Positions 25,888-33,676 of a DNA stretch of 64,000 nt are shown here, one piece after another (the first letter of the stretch is position 1; each line of letters opens with the position of its first letter). The notes beneath the pieces are model-generated. The model had not been told where the DNA came from. It searched no databases and worked only from the letters and a program-made list of their open reading frames with translations. Made by a program: the position numbers and the translations under genes. The stretch is from an uncultured Prevotellaceae bacterium (lineage in GTDB: Bacteria; Bacteroidota; Bacteroidia; Bacteroidales; Muribaculaceae). The DNA is taken from the NCBI GenBank assembly GCA_947306175.1, contig CAMZFV010000007.1, positions 1-64,000 of the forward strand, written 5' to 3'.

Positions 25888-25918
25888 GGCATCCGCATTC
25901 TTTTTGAGTGCGGATGCC
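25888..25918. terminator. Bidirectional terminator between convergent genes
   Basis: GGCATCCGCATTC pairs with GAGTGCGGATGCC (one G-T pair) around a TTTTT loop, between the LTA-synthase-like gene and the LRR gene. Confidence 0.75.
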
Positions 25919-25941
25919 ATCTATCATATATTATCTATTAA

Positions 25942-28923
25942 CTAGTTAGCCCATGCTCCGCTCAGGAGGTAGTCGATCAGGGAGGTGACGTCGGAAATGG
26001 TCACGCCGCTATCCAAGTTGCAGTCGGCAGCGCTGAAATTGATCAGGCTGGCATCTCCACCAAGCAGATAGTCGATGAGTGATGTCACATCAGCAATGGT
26101 CACACCACCGTCATTGTTCACGTCGCCACGCAAATATTGAGGCTTCTCGCTGAAGTAGCCGGGGTTGCTGGATCCACCGTCGATGTGGGCATAGGCGGCA
26201 TTAACATGACTTGCATTATAAGTCGTGCCCATGCTACCGACAAGGCTAGTGCAGTTATAGAACATGTTTGATGAATTGGTCACGCCTGCCGTACTCCAGC
26301 CATCGCCCACATAAATGGTCTGCAGGCTGGTACAACTGGTGAACATGGTGCCCATATTCGTCACCTGCTGAGTGTTGAAGGAGGTCAGATCGAGTTCCGT
26401 CAAACTGCTGCAGTTAATAAACATACCCATCATCGTTGTCACACTTGACGTGTTCAAGCCAGTCATGTCAATACTTTCAAGTCCATTACAATAGCCAAAC
26501 AGCCAACTCATGTTTTCAACCTTGCTTGTGTTCAAGTTGCTCAAGTCAAGGCTTGTCAAGCTACCACATTGCCAGAACATGCGGCTCATATTTACAAGCT
26601 TATACGTATTGAAATGGCTGAGGTCTATACTCTCAAGGCTTGAACAGCCAGCAAACATCTGCGACATCGTTGTCACCCCACTTGTGTTCAAGTTTTCGAT
26701 GCCCGAGATGCTTTCCAAAAGGCTCATCCCGTTAAACCAGTTGGCGGTCGTTGTTGGACGTGCCGCTGCAAACGAGGAATCGAATACTACAGCCGTGACA
26801 TTTGAATAGCTGCCGTCACTATACCAATCAGGATTCTGTTCCGCCTCGTTCAAGTAGTATGTTGTCCCAGTGCGCATGTCCATCTCGGTATCATAATAGA
26901 AAGTTAACGTCTTACCATCATCCGAGAGCACAGCATATGGCTCAAAGTAGTAGGGGTCATATATCCACATAAAGTCTTTCCACACATCGGCTACCTTATA
27001 AATACCCTTAGTGCCATCGGGAACATACAGTCCCTGATTGGTTCGGTTGGGGAAGGCATCGGCAGGAACGAAAATTGGAGTAGCCCAATTGACAGTGACT
27101 GTCTCTAAATCGGGGCAATTAGCAAAAGCGTTGCTCTGAATGGAGGTCACAGTAGAAGGGATATTGATGCCTGTAAGCTCTGTGCCCTGAAAAGCGCTCT
27201 CGCCGATTAATAGCAAACCATTGGGAAGATTAATTTTGGTTAGCGAAGAGCAGTCCTTAAATGTGTTATTGATAATGTATTTCGTACCCGCCCTAAACGT
27301 AACTGACGACAACGATGTACAACCCTCAAAACCACCTATGCTAACGACATTTCCTGGAATGATAATGTTTGTCAGTGTTATACAATCCTTGAATGCACCT
27401 TCTTGAATGCCAGTCACCTTGTTCCCCAAAGTCACGGAGTTAAGGCTAGTGCAACCCATAAAAGTATTGTTTTTGATTGTGGTTGCATTATAGTTGACTG
27501 TCGTCACTCCCGTACAACCCTGGAAAGCGCTACTCTCGACTGTAGTATTATTCGTGATTTCAATGGATGTCAAGCTCGTACAGTTAGCAAAAGCCCTCTC
27601 TCCAATCGATGATATTGTAGAGAAATTATTGATGGAAGCCAAACTAGAGCATCCCTCGAATGCACTATTGCCGATGGTTTTCACTAATGTTGGGAAAACT
27701 ATGGAGGATAGACTTGAGCACTCTAGAAACGCATTGTTGCCGATGGCTTTCACACTTTCAGGCAAGGTGATGGCCGTCAGATTGCTGCAACCAGCAAAGG
27801 CATCATCAGGAATCTTACTTATTCCTGTGAAATGATTCAATTCATTGAAGGAAGTGATTTGCGTTAATCCTTGGAAGCTTAATCCTATGTCAGCCACCAT
27901 ATATGCCTCCAATTGGTCGAGATAGCCATTACCATCAGTATCCCAATTAGCTACACAGATAGCCTCTACCTGAGGGTCTGCAAATAATAATCTATTCGGT
28001 TCCCTGATTTCCTTGAACTCGTTCCACACTTCAGCGGAAGCATAATTGGATAACGAGCCAACAGGGACATAGAGAATCGCGTTGCTACGGAATGGGAAAG
28101 TACTTGAATCCACCTCTGGTGGTGCCACCATTTCAGCAACAACCGTTGTAATCTTAGTGACACCATCAAAAGCTCCCGTGCCAATGCTGTAGATGCCGCT
28201 TGGAAGAATAATCGATCTCAAACTATCACATTGCCTAAAGGCATATTCTCCAATACTTGTCACATTTGATGGGATGTGAATAGATTTTATCCAACTACTA
28301 CTGACAAAATGATCAGGTATATGCTCAACCTCATTGCCAATAATCACCTCACAATTGCTCCCAAGGTTAAAAGGACCATAGTAAAGTGGTTTATTAGGAT
28401 AAGGCCAATATGTGTGCCCACTACCTTCTGCATGCCTAGCATTATAATAGAGAGTCCTTAAACTAATACTTGGATTATTATAATCATTAGAAACAGCACC
28501 ATAATCGATTTGTTCTACACTCTCGGGTATAGTTAAACTTGTTATACCACAACCAGCAAATGCTTCTTGTCCAATGGATATAATTGTATTGGGCAGTGTA
28601 ACCGAAGTGACATTAGATCCATGATAAAAAGCCTTTTCGCCGATACGTGTTACAGTATAAGTGAACCCACCGTATTCCACTGTGCTTGGGATTACATAGT
28701 CGCCAGAAAAATACAGCGCATAGCTTAATGTACCATCATTTGTGACCTCCAAAGTATGAGTTCCTGTAATAATGTTATAATAGATTTTTTTACCATCTGC
28801 ATTCAAGGCATAAAAACTATAGGCTAATGCTGATGGGGTGCAAAGTAGTGCCATCAACAGTAGCATGAGGCAGCGGCCCGTTGTCTCACGAAGGAGACGA
28901 TTGAATAGTCTTGGATGTTTCAT
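25942..28923 (-). CDS. BspA-like LRR surface protein with DUF285 repeats and dockerin-like end
   Basis: A 993-residue secreted protein. Signal peptide (about 1-34, LMLLLMALLCTPSALA); then BspA-type leucine-rich repeats (about 75-640) of the form AFAGCSNLTAITLPESVKAI; then DUF285-type repeats (about 660-915) such as MFAGCSSLESIDLSHFNT; and finally two dockerin-like loops, DVNNDGGVTIADVTSLIDYL and NLDSGVTISDVTSLIDYL. BspA proteins take part in adhesion in oral and gut Bacteroidetes; the role here is inferred. The LRR part is visibly richer in A/T than the dockerin end, suggesting a mosaic. The -7 box TATATTTG on the minus strand (28981-28974) precedes a 50-nt leader. Confidence 0.88.
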   Translation of the reverse strand: MKHPRLFNRLLRETTGRCLMLLLMALLCTPSALAYSFYALNADGKKIYYNIITGTHTLEVTNDGTLSYALYFSGDYVIPSTVEYGGFTYTVTRIGEKAFYHGSNVTSVTLPNTIISIGQEAFAGCGITSLTIPESVEQIDYGAVSNDYNNPSISLRTLYYNARHAEGSGHTYWPYPNKPLYYGPFNLGSNCEVIIGNEVEHIPDHFVSSSWIKSIHIPSNVTSIGEYAFRQCDSLRSIILPSGIYSIGTGAFDGVTKITTVVAEMVAPPEVDSSTFPFRSNAILYVPVGSLSNYASAEVWNEFKEIREPNRLLFADPQVEAICVANWDTDGNGYLDQLEAYMVADIGLSFQGLTQITSFNELNHFTGISKIPDDAFAGCSNLTAITLPESVKAIGNNAFLECSSLSSIVFPTLVKTIGNSAFEGCSSLASINNFSTISSIGERAFANCTSLTSIEITNNTTVESSAFQGCTGVTTVNYNATTIKNNTFMGCTSLNSVTLGNKVTGIQEGAFKDCITLTNIIIPGNVVSIGGFEGCTSLSSVTFRAGTKYIINNTFKDCSSLTKINLPNGLLLIGESAFQGTELTGINIPSTVTSIQSNAFANCPDLETVTVNWATPIFVPADAFPNRTNQGLYVPDGTKGIYKVADVWKDFMWIYDPYYFEPYAVLSDDGKTLTFYYDTEMDMRTGTTYYLNEAEQNPDWYSDGSYSNVTAVVFDSSFAAARPTTTANWFNGMSLLESISGIENLNTSGVTTMSQMFAGCSSLESIDLSHFNTYKLVNMSRMFWQCGSLTSLDLSNLNTSKVENMSWLFGYCNGLESIDMTGLNTSSVTTMMGMFINCSSLTELDLTSFNTQQVTNMGTMFTSCTSLQTIYVGDGWSTAGVTNSSNMFYNCTSLVGSMGTTYNASHVNAAYAHIDGGSSNPGYFSEKPQYLRGDVNNDGGVTIADVTSLIDYLLGGDASLINFSAADCNLDSGVTISDVTSLIDYLLSGAWAN

Positions 28924-29249
28924 TGTTCATTGGTTTTAAAGGTTATTATTGCTCGATATTTGTTATTTTGTTGCAAATATAGCCATTATCTCGTCATAAA
29001 CCTAATAAATAGCCCACATTTCGTAAAAAACAACGTAATGAAACCATAAAAAAAAGAAGACAATAAATACAACAAATACAATGCTATCCATTGTGTAACG
29101 ATGATATAAAACAACGAAATGCAGCCCACATAAAGAAAAAGAAGACAATAAACACAACAAATACAATGCTATCCAGTGTGTAGAGGGGAGCAATTTTGTA
29201 TTTATTGTACTTATTGTTTTCCTTCTATAAAAAACGTTGTTGTAGTTGT
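28924..29249. other. Spacer with promoter and AACAATAAATACAA repeats
   Basis: Contains the LRR-gene promoter (minus -7 box 28981-28974) and repeats at 29056-29098 and 29141-29226. The short minus-strand ORF 29002-29193 reads through repeat sequence and has no gene-like features. Confidence 0.6.
29056..29226. repeat. Two-copy AACAATAAATACAA repeat with opposing arm
   Basis: GAAGACAATAAATACAACAA followed by ATACAATGCTATCC occurs at 29056 and again, nearly identical, at 29141. The opposing arm TTGTATTTATTGTACTTATT...TTCC is at 29196-29226, so the second copy forms a palindrome like that at 405-484. Confidence 0.65.
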
Positions 29250-30365
29250 TTACAGGACTCCGAGGATGGAATAGACTTGGTTGACCATGGCGAGGCGGTC
29301 GATGTCGGGGCGGGTTGAGAAGAAGAGGAAGATGAGGTCTCGCTCGGGGATCTTGCCTGCGTAAATCGTGAAACCGCCGTTGTCGCCCAAGTGATAGACG
29401 TGGGTGGGACGCTGCGGCAGGTCCTGCACGAAGAAGCCGTAGCCATAGCCCGTGTTAAGCTGGTAGCCGTACTCGGCATCCGCTGGAATCTGAATCCAGG
29501 GATTGTAAGCCAAGCGCTTGCTGGCCGCTGTCCACACCTTGTTGTCACGCAGGGCACGTTCCCAATTCACGAAGTCGTTGATGGAGCAGTACAGCGCGCC
29601 ATCGGCCTTGGTGCCAAAGAAACTCTCTTCGCCGTAGTCATACTCCTGCCACTGGGCCATATCATCACGCTCGTAGCCGTGTGCCATGCAGGTTATGTTG
29701 CGGTCAGGCTCAAAGTAACGGCAAGTCAGCATGCCCGCCTTATTGAAGACGTTCTCTTGCATATAGGTCTCGAAGGGGATGCCCGTGGCGCGTTCCACAA
29801 TCTGGTAAATCAACTGGAACGTGGGGTTGATGTACTCGTATTGCGTACCCGGCTGGAAATTCAGGTGATCAAGCGTCTTCATGTAACCCACCGAAGTGAC
29901 ATCGGTGCTATATAGGACGAAATTGCGGTCGTTGCGGGGACGCGCATCGGGGATGCCCGACGTATGGCTCATGATGTGATGCAAGGTGATATCCTTGAAA
30001 AATGGTGCCTGGAACTCAGGGAAGAACTTCGACAAGGGGTCATTAAGCGATAAGACACCCTGCTCGGCCAGTTGCAGCAATGCCACTGCTGAGAACTGCT
30101 TGGATACCGAGGCGATGCAGAAGTTGGTCGCAAAGGTCACGGGAGACTTGGTCTCCATGTCGGCCAGGCCAAAGCAATGGCTGTAAAGGGTGTCATTGCC
30201 CTGCATGATGAGCACGGCGGCGCCCGGCTCATCGGGGTTGTTATACACTGCACCGAAGACCTCGTCGATGCGTTTGGTTGTCTCTTCTGATAACATATTC
30301 TTTGCCTGCATGGTGGAGGCCACAGCCATCAACACCATAAATATTACTATTGCCTTTTTCATCAT
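29250..30365 (-). CDS. Serine hydrolase of the class C beta-lactamase/PBP4* family
   Basis: A 371-residue exported protein with a signal peptide (MKKAIVIFMVLMAVASTMQA). Active-site elements of the serine beta-lactamase-like family are present: SVSK (86-89) with nucleophile and base, YIN near residue 178, and HLGDNGG near residue 324 at the KTG position. Such proteins are usually peptidases or esterases acting on D-amino-acid or ester substrates rather than true beta-lactamases. A -7 box TAATTTTG on the minus strand (30378-30371) ends 5 nt before the start, giving a nearly leaderless mRNA, back to back with the B3/B4 gene promoter. Confidence 0.87.
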   Translation of the reverse strand: MMKKAIVIFMVLMAVASTMQAKNMLSEETTKRIDEVFGAVYNNPDEPGAAVLIMQGNDTLYSHCFGLADMETKSPVTFATNFCIASVSKQFSAVALLQLAEQGVLSLNDPLSKFFPEFQAPFFKDITLHHIMSHTSGIPDARPRNDRNFVLYSTDVTSVGYMKTLDHLNFQPGTQYEYINPTFQLIYQIVERATGIPFETYMQENVFNKAGMLTCRYFEPDRNITCMAHGYERDDMAQWQEYDYGEESFFGTKADGALYCSINDFVNWERALRDNKVWTAASKRLAYNPWIQIPADAEYGYQLNTGYGYGFFVQDLPQRPTHVYHLGDNGGFTIYAGKIPERDLIFLFFSTRPDIDRLAMVNQVYSILGVL

Positions 30366-30370
30366 AGGGA

Positions 30371-30407
30371 CAAAATTAGTTTATTTTATCTAAAAGTAGT
30401 AACTTTG
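30371..30407. promoter_or_regulatory. Divergent -7 boxes (serine hydrolase / B3-B4 gene)
   Basis: TAATTTTG on the minus strand (30378-30371) and TAACTTTG on the plus strand (30400-30407) serve the two divergent genes. Confidence 0.6.
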
Positions 30408-30430
30408 CGGCGAAAATTTGAACGATAGCA

Positions 30431-31102
30431 ATGATTCAAGTCAAAATTGATCCACGAATACTGGATGCGTGCCCTGCATGCCGCATCGGACTTATCAGCG
30501 CGGATGTGGTCAACGACCCCACCTGCGATGAACTGTGGGCCGAGATTGAGGCGGCTGCCAGCGAAATCAATGAGCGCTACGAATTGCTGGAAATCAACCA
30601 GCGACCTGCCATTGCAGGCACTCGACATTTGTATAAAACGTTGGGCAAAGATCCCAGCCGCTACCGCGTGTCGAGCGAAGCCCTGTGCCGCCGCATCATC
30701 CGAGGCTTGGGCATCTACCGCTTGACTACACTCATCGACGTGGTCAATCTGGTGTCCATCAAGAGCGGATATGCCATCAGCGGTCTGGATGGTGACCGCA
30801 TCGTGGGCGACACCTTGACCATGAGCGTGGGCACCGCCGAAGATGTGTATAACGGCATCGGGCGTGGCGTGCTCAACATCGAAGGGATGCCTGTCTATCG
30901 GGATGCGATGGGTCCCATTGCCACCCCGACGAGTGACGAGGAACGCACCAAGTTCACCGAGCAGACCGTCAAGGCGCAGATCAACATCAATGCCTTCGCT
31001 CCCGAGATGCCGCTTGAAGAGGCCGTGGACTGGATGGCAGCTCTGCTCAAGAAATATGCCCACGCGACCAATGTGGAAACTGGAATCATAGACTTTAGCT
31101 AA
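30431..31102 (+). CDS. B3/B4 domain (PheRS beta-like) protein
   Basis: A 223-residue cytoplasmic protein made of the B3/B4 domain that in phenylalanyl-tRNA synthetase beta performs editing. The family-like core is NQRPAIAGTRHLYKTLGKDPSRYR, then EALCRRIIRGLGIYRLTTLIDVVN and GYAISGLDGDRIVGDTL. Stand-alone versions are common in bacteria and may hydrolyse mischarged tRNA or act as ligases; no experimental function is known to me. Followed by a palindromic repeat before the Sua5-family gene. Confidence 0.85.
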   Translation: MIQVKIDPRILDACPACRIGLISADVVNDPTCDELWAEIEAAASEINERYELLEINQRPAIAGTRHLYKTLGKDPSRYRVSSEALCRRIIRGLGIYRLTTLIDVVNLVSIKSGYAISGLDGDRIVGDTLTMSVGTAEDVYNGIGRGVLNIEGMPVYRDAMGPIATPTSDEERTKFTEQTVKAQININAFAPEMPLEEAVDWMAALLKKYAHATNVETGIIDFS

Positions 31103-31104
31103 GT

Positions 31105-31187
31105 AAACTACTAATTACACGAATTTTTACGAATTAATTGTTTTGTGTAACCAATTTAATTAGTTTAATTAGCGAAATTAGTAGTTT
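31105..31187. repeat. AAACTACTAATTACACG inverted repeat
   Basis: AAACTACTAATT (31105-31116) is the exact reverse complement of AATTAGTAGTTT (31176-31187); the interior has ACACGAATTTTTACGAATT. Same family as 2065-2141. Confidence 0.65.
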
Positions 31188-31205
31188 AATAACAGATAAC
31201 TGAAT

Positions 31206-31811
31206 ATGGAAATTTTACAGATTATTGAAAAGAACATCAACCAGCGCTACATCGATCAGGTGGTGGAGACCCTCAAGGATGGCGGCCTCATCATCTACCC
31301 GACCGATACCGTGTATGCGTTGGGCTGTGACGCACTCAACAACCAAGCCATCGAGCGCATCTGCTCCATGAAGGAGATGAAGTCGGCCAAGACCAATCTG
31401 TCCATCATCTGTGATGACATCTCACAAGTGGCTCAGTATGCCAAGTTTGACAACACCCAGTTCAGGATGATGAAGTCCAACCTGCCCGGCCCGTTTACCT
31501 TCATCTTCCCTGCTTTATCCAAGTTGCCAAAAGCCTTCAAAGGCCGCAGAACTGTGGGTATCCGTATCCCTGACAATGACATCGCCCTGTCGATTGTCCG
31601 CACGCTGGGAGGACCCATCCTCACGACTTCGGTGCCTGGGGACGACGAGGATTACCGCTGCGAGCCAGGACTGATGGCCGAAGCTTTTGAGTCACAAGTG
31701 GATATCGTCATTGATGCCGGACGTGGCCAACTCATGCCTTCGACCATTGTGGATTGCACTAGCGGCGAACCCACAATTACCCGTCAAGGAAAAGGGAAGC
31801 TGGTTAGTTAA
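31206..31811 (+). CDS. YciO/YrdC/Sua5-family protein (L-threonylcarbamoyladenylate synthase-like)
   Basis: A 201-residue YrdC-fold protein. The family makes threonylcarbamoyl-AMP for tRNA t6A; TsaB for the same pathway is encoded at 4.1 kb. Visible are LIIYPTDTVYALGCDALN (about 27-44), the segment MKEMKSAKTNLSIICDDISQ at the ATP/threonine pocket, and PGPFTFIFPA. The KTNLS segment and downstream DN-FRMMKSNLPG resemble E. coli YciO more than TsaC, so catalytic competence in t6A synthesis is uncertain. The gene lies just upstream of the thioredoxin lipoprotein. Confidence 0.85.
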   Translation: MEILQIIEKNINQRYIDQVVETLKDGGLIIYPTDTVYALGCDALNNQAIERICSMKEMKSAKTNLSIICDDISQVAQYAKFDNTQFRMMKSNLPGPFTFIFPALSKLPKAFKGRRTVGIRIPDNDIALSIVRTLGGPILTTSVPGDDEDYRCEPGLMAEAFESQVDIVIDAGRGQLMPSTIVDCTSGEPTITRQGKGKLVS

Positions 31812-31845
31812 TAGTTTATAGTTAACAGTTTATAGTTAATAGATA
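31803..31845. repeat. 7-nt TAGTTTA/TAGTTAA array
   Basis: TTAGTTAA, TAGTTTA, TAGTTAA, CAGTTTA, TAGTTAA, TAG: a heptad array that overlaps the end of the Sua5-family gene and fills the gap to the thioredoxin gene. Confidence 0.65.
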
Positions 31846-31850
31846 CAAGA

Positions 31851-32312
31851 ATGAAGAAGTTATTGATATGCTTGACGGCACTGCTTACACTTGCCGCATG
31901 CAACAACAAGACTGACAATCAGGACAATAACGCCTCTGACCAAGCTCAAGCCAACCAGAGTGAAATGATCGCCCCTGGTGAAGATGTTGAAAGCCAAGGC
32001 GAATGGGCCAAGCAGACCACCATCATGACCACTAAACCGATGGTCGTTGATTTCTATGCTACCTGGTGCGGTCCCTGCAAGCAGTTGGCACCCATCCTTG
32101 ACGAAATCGAGAAGAACCACAAGGGAGAGGTAATATTTAAGCGCGTGGATGTTGATCAGGAGCCTGATTTGGCACAGGAATTCCGTGTAGAGGCTATTCC
32201 CATGCTGATGTTCATCACGCCCAAGGGCGAATACCAGACCATCATGGGACTGCAGGAACCACAGGTCATCGAGGCCAAGATTGCAGACCTGCTCAAGCGC
32301 AGTGCAAAATAA
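31851..32312 (+). CDS. Thioredoxin-domain lipoprotein
   Basis: A 153-residue periplasmic lipoprotein. The signal peptide ends in a lipobox (LTLAAC, Cys 17), followed by a Gln/Asn/Asp-rich linker and a thioredoxin domain from about residue 50. The active site is WCGPCK (about 72-77), the classical thioredoxin sequence, and the cis-proline is in AIPMLMF. Probably a membrane-tethered disulfide reductase or oxidant-handling protein. Followed by a strong terminator and then the lipid A operon. Confidence 0.9.
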   Translation: MKKLLICLTALLTLAACNNKTDNQDNNASDQAQANQSEMIAPGEDVESQGEWAKQTTIMTTKPMVVDFYATWCGPCKQLAPILDEIEKNHKGEVIFKRVDVDQEPDLAQEFRVEAIPMLMFITPKGEYQTIMGLQEPQVIEAKIADLLKRSAK

Positions 32313-32341
32313 AGCCCCAATCGCGGCCATTGCAAAGTACT

Positions 32342-32375
32342 AAAAGGACAATATATTGTCCTTTTTGGCTTTTTA
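32342..32375 (+). terminator. Terminator after the thioredoxin gene
   Basis: AAAAGGACAATATATTGTCCTTTT is a perfect palindrome of 24 nt followed by TGGCTTTTTATTT. (Only its first half, AAAAGGACAATA, need be read to see the dyad.). Confidence 0.85.
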
Positions 32376-32410
32376 TTTAATAATGTATGGCTAACATCAT
32401 GATTTTTTCG

Positions 32411-32418
32411 TAATTTTG
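32411..32418 (+). promoter_or_regulatory. Possible upstream -7 box for lpxD
   Basis: TAATTTTG lies 118 nt before the lpxD start without an exact -33 TTTG. It may be a second promoter or chance. Confidence 0.35.
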
Positions 32419-32460
32419 GCGCCGCCGAAATTACTTAGCACTCGGAAAAGCTCAAATTAA

Positions 32461-32492
32461 TTTGGCTTTCCCCTCATTTTTCAGTAATTTTG
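32461..32492 (+). promoter_or_regulatory. Promoter of the lpxD-lpxC/fabZ-lpxA operon
   Basis: TTTG (32461-32464), 20 nt, then TAATTTTG (32485-32492), 44 nt before the lpxD ATG. Box sequences and spacing fit the Bacteroidetes consensus. Confidence 0.7.
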
Positions 32493-32536
32493 CGCCCGAT
32501 TTTGAAATATTAGACTAGTCAATATATAACTACATC

Positions 32537-33559
32537 ATGGAGATTACTGCACAACAACTTGCAGCGATGGTTAATGGCACGGTCGATGGCGATGCCTCTA
32601 CTGTGATTAACAACTATGCAAAAATCGAGGAAGCCACGCCAGGTTGCCTGACGTTCCTTGCTAATCCAAAATACACGCATTTCGTTTATACCACCCAGGC
32701 ATCGGCTATCCTGGTGAGAAAGGATTTTGTGGCTGAACAAGAGGTTAAGGCTACACTCATACGCGTGGACGACCCTTACAAGACGCTGGCCGACCTGCTG
32801 AACTTCGTCAACAGTCAGCGCCCCGAGAAACATGGTGTAGAGCAGCCCATTCACGTGGGACAGGGCACTACCCTGCCCGATGACGTTTATGTCGGCGCAT
32901 TTGCTTACATCGGAGAGGGTGTCACCATTGGCAAGAACGTGAAGATTTATCCGCAGGTCTATGTGGGTGACGGTGTGACCCTGGGTGACTATGTGATCCT
33001 CTATCCCGGCGTGAAGATTTATCATGGCTGTCGCATCGGCAACCGCTGCATTGTGCAGGGCGGTGCTATCATCGGTGGCGACGGCTTCGGCTTCGCTCCT
33101 AAGGAGGACGGCACATACGAGAAAATCTCTCAGGTGGGTATCGTCATCCTGGAGGACGATGTGGAAATCGGTGCCAACACGACTATCGACCGTGCCACCA
33201 TGGGTGCAACCGTGGTCAAGAGAGGCGCTAAACTTGATAACCTCATCCAGATTGCCCACAACGTCGAAGTCGGCGAAAGCACCGTCATGGCTGCCCAAGT
33301 GGGCGTTGCCGGCTCGACAAAGATCGGCAAATACAATATGGTGGGTGGTCAAGTGGGCTTTGCCGGACATATCACCGTTGGTGACAAGAACGGTATCGGT
33401 GCTCAGACCGGCGTTGACAACAGCATCGGCAGCAACGGCAAGTGGCTTGGTGCCCCCGTGCAGCCCGCGATGGAATTTGCCCGCCAGGTGGTTTACCTGA
33501 AGCGCTTGGGCGAGATGTACAGCGACATTAAAGACCTGAAAAAGAAAATCAACAATTAG
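32537..33559 (+). CDS. lpxD: UDP-3-O-acylglucosamine N-acyltransferase
   Basis: Third step of lipid A synthesis: adds a 3-hydroxyacyl chain to the free amine of UDP-3-O-acyl-glucosamine. The 340-residue protein has the N-terminal uridine-binding domain ([34 protein letters not shown]) and a left-handed beta-helix of hexapeptide repeats (about 105-310; [20 protein letters not shown]). The catalytic His lies in [13 protein letters not shown] (about 237). First gene of a three-gene operon with lpxC/fabZ and lpxA. Confidence 0.97.
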   Translation: MEITAQQLAAMVNGTVDGDASTVINNYAKIEEATPGCLTFLANPKYTHFVYTTQASAILVRKDFVAEQEVKATLIRVDDPYKTLADLLNFVNSQRPEKHGVEQPIHVGQGTTLPDDVYVGAFAYIGEGVTIGKNVKIYPQVYVGDGVTLGDYVILYPGVKIYHGCRIGNRCIVQGGAIIGGDGFGFAPKEDGTYEKISQVGIVILEDDVEIGANTTIDRATMGATVVKRGAKLDNLIQIAHNVEVGESTVMAAQVGVAGSTKIGKYNMVGGQVGFAGHITVGDKNGIGAQTGVDNSIGSNGKWLGAPVQPAMEFARQVVYLKRLGEMYSDIKDLKKKINN

Positions 33560-33668
33560 AGTTTTTAGTTTTAAGTTTTTAGTTTTAAGTATAATTTGTT
33601 TCGCCTATAGCGGAATTGTCAATTCAAGTGATCATACTTAAAACTTACAACTTAAAACTTACAACTTA
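33557..33668. repeat. Opposed 7-nt arrays between lpxD and lpxC/fabZ
   Basis: A left arm of AGTTTTT/AGTTTTA-type units and a right arm of AACTTAA/AACTTAC units flank GCCTATAGCGGAATTGTC. The arms are reverse-complementary, so the 112-nt spacer of the operon could fold into one long hairpin. Confidence 0.65.
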
Positions 33669-33676
33669 AAAAGATA

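Noticed and set aside
29002-29193. 63-codon minus-strand ORF between the LRR and serine hydrolase genes
   Set aside because: It reads through the AACAATAAATACAA repeat and has no start signals; its hydrophobicity comes from T-rich DNA.
32435-32443. CIRCE half-site TTAGCACTC upstream of lpxD
   Set aside because: The matching GAGTGCTAA half is absent at the required 9-nt spacing.
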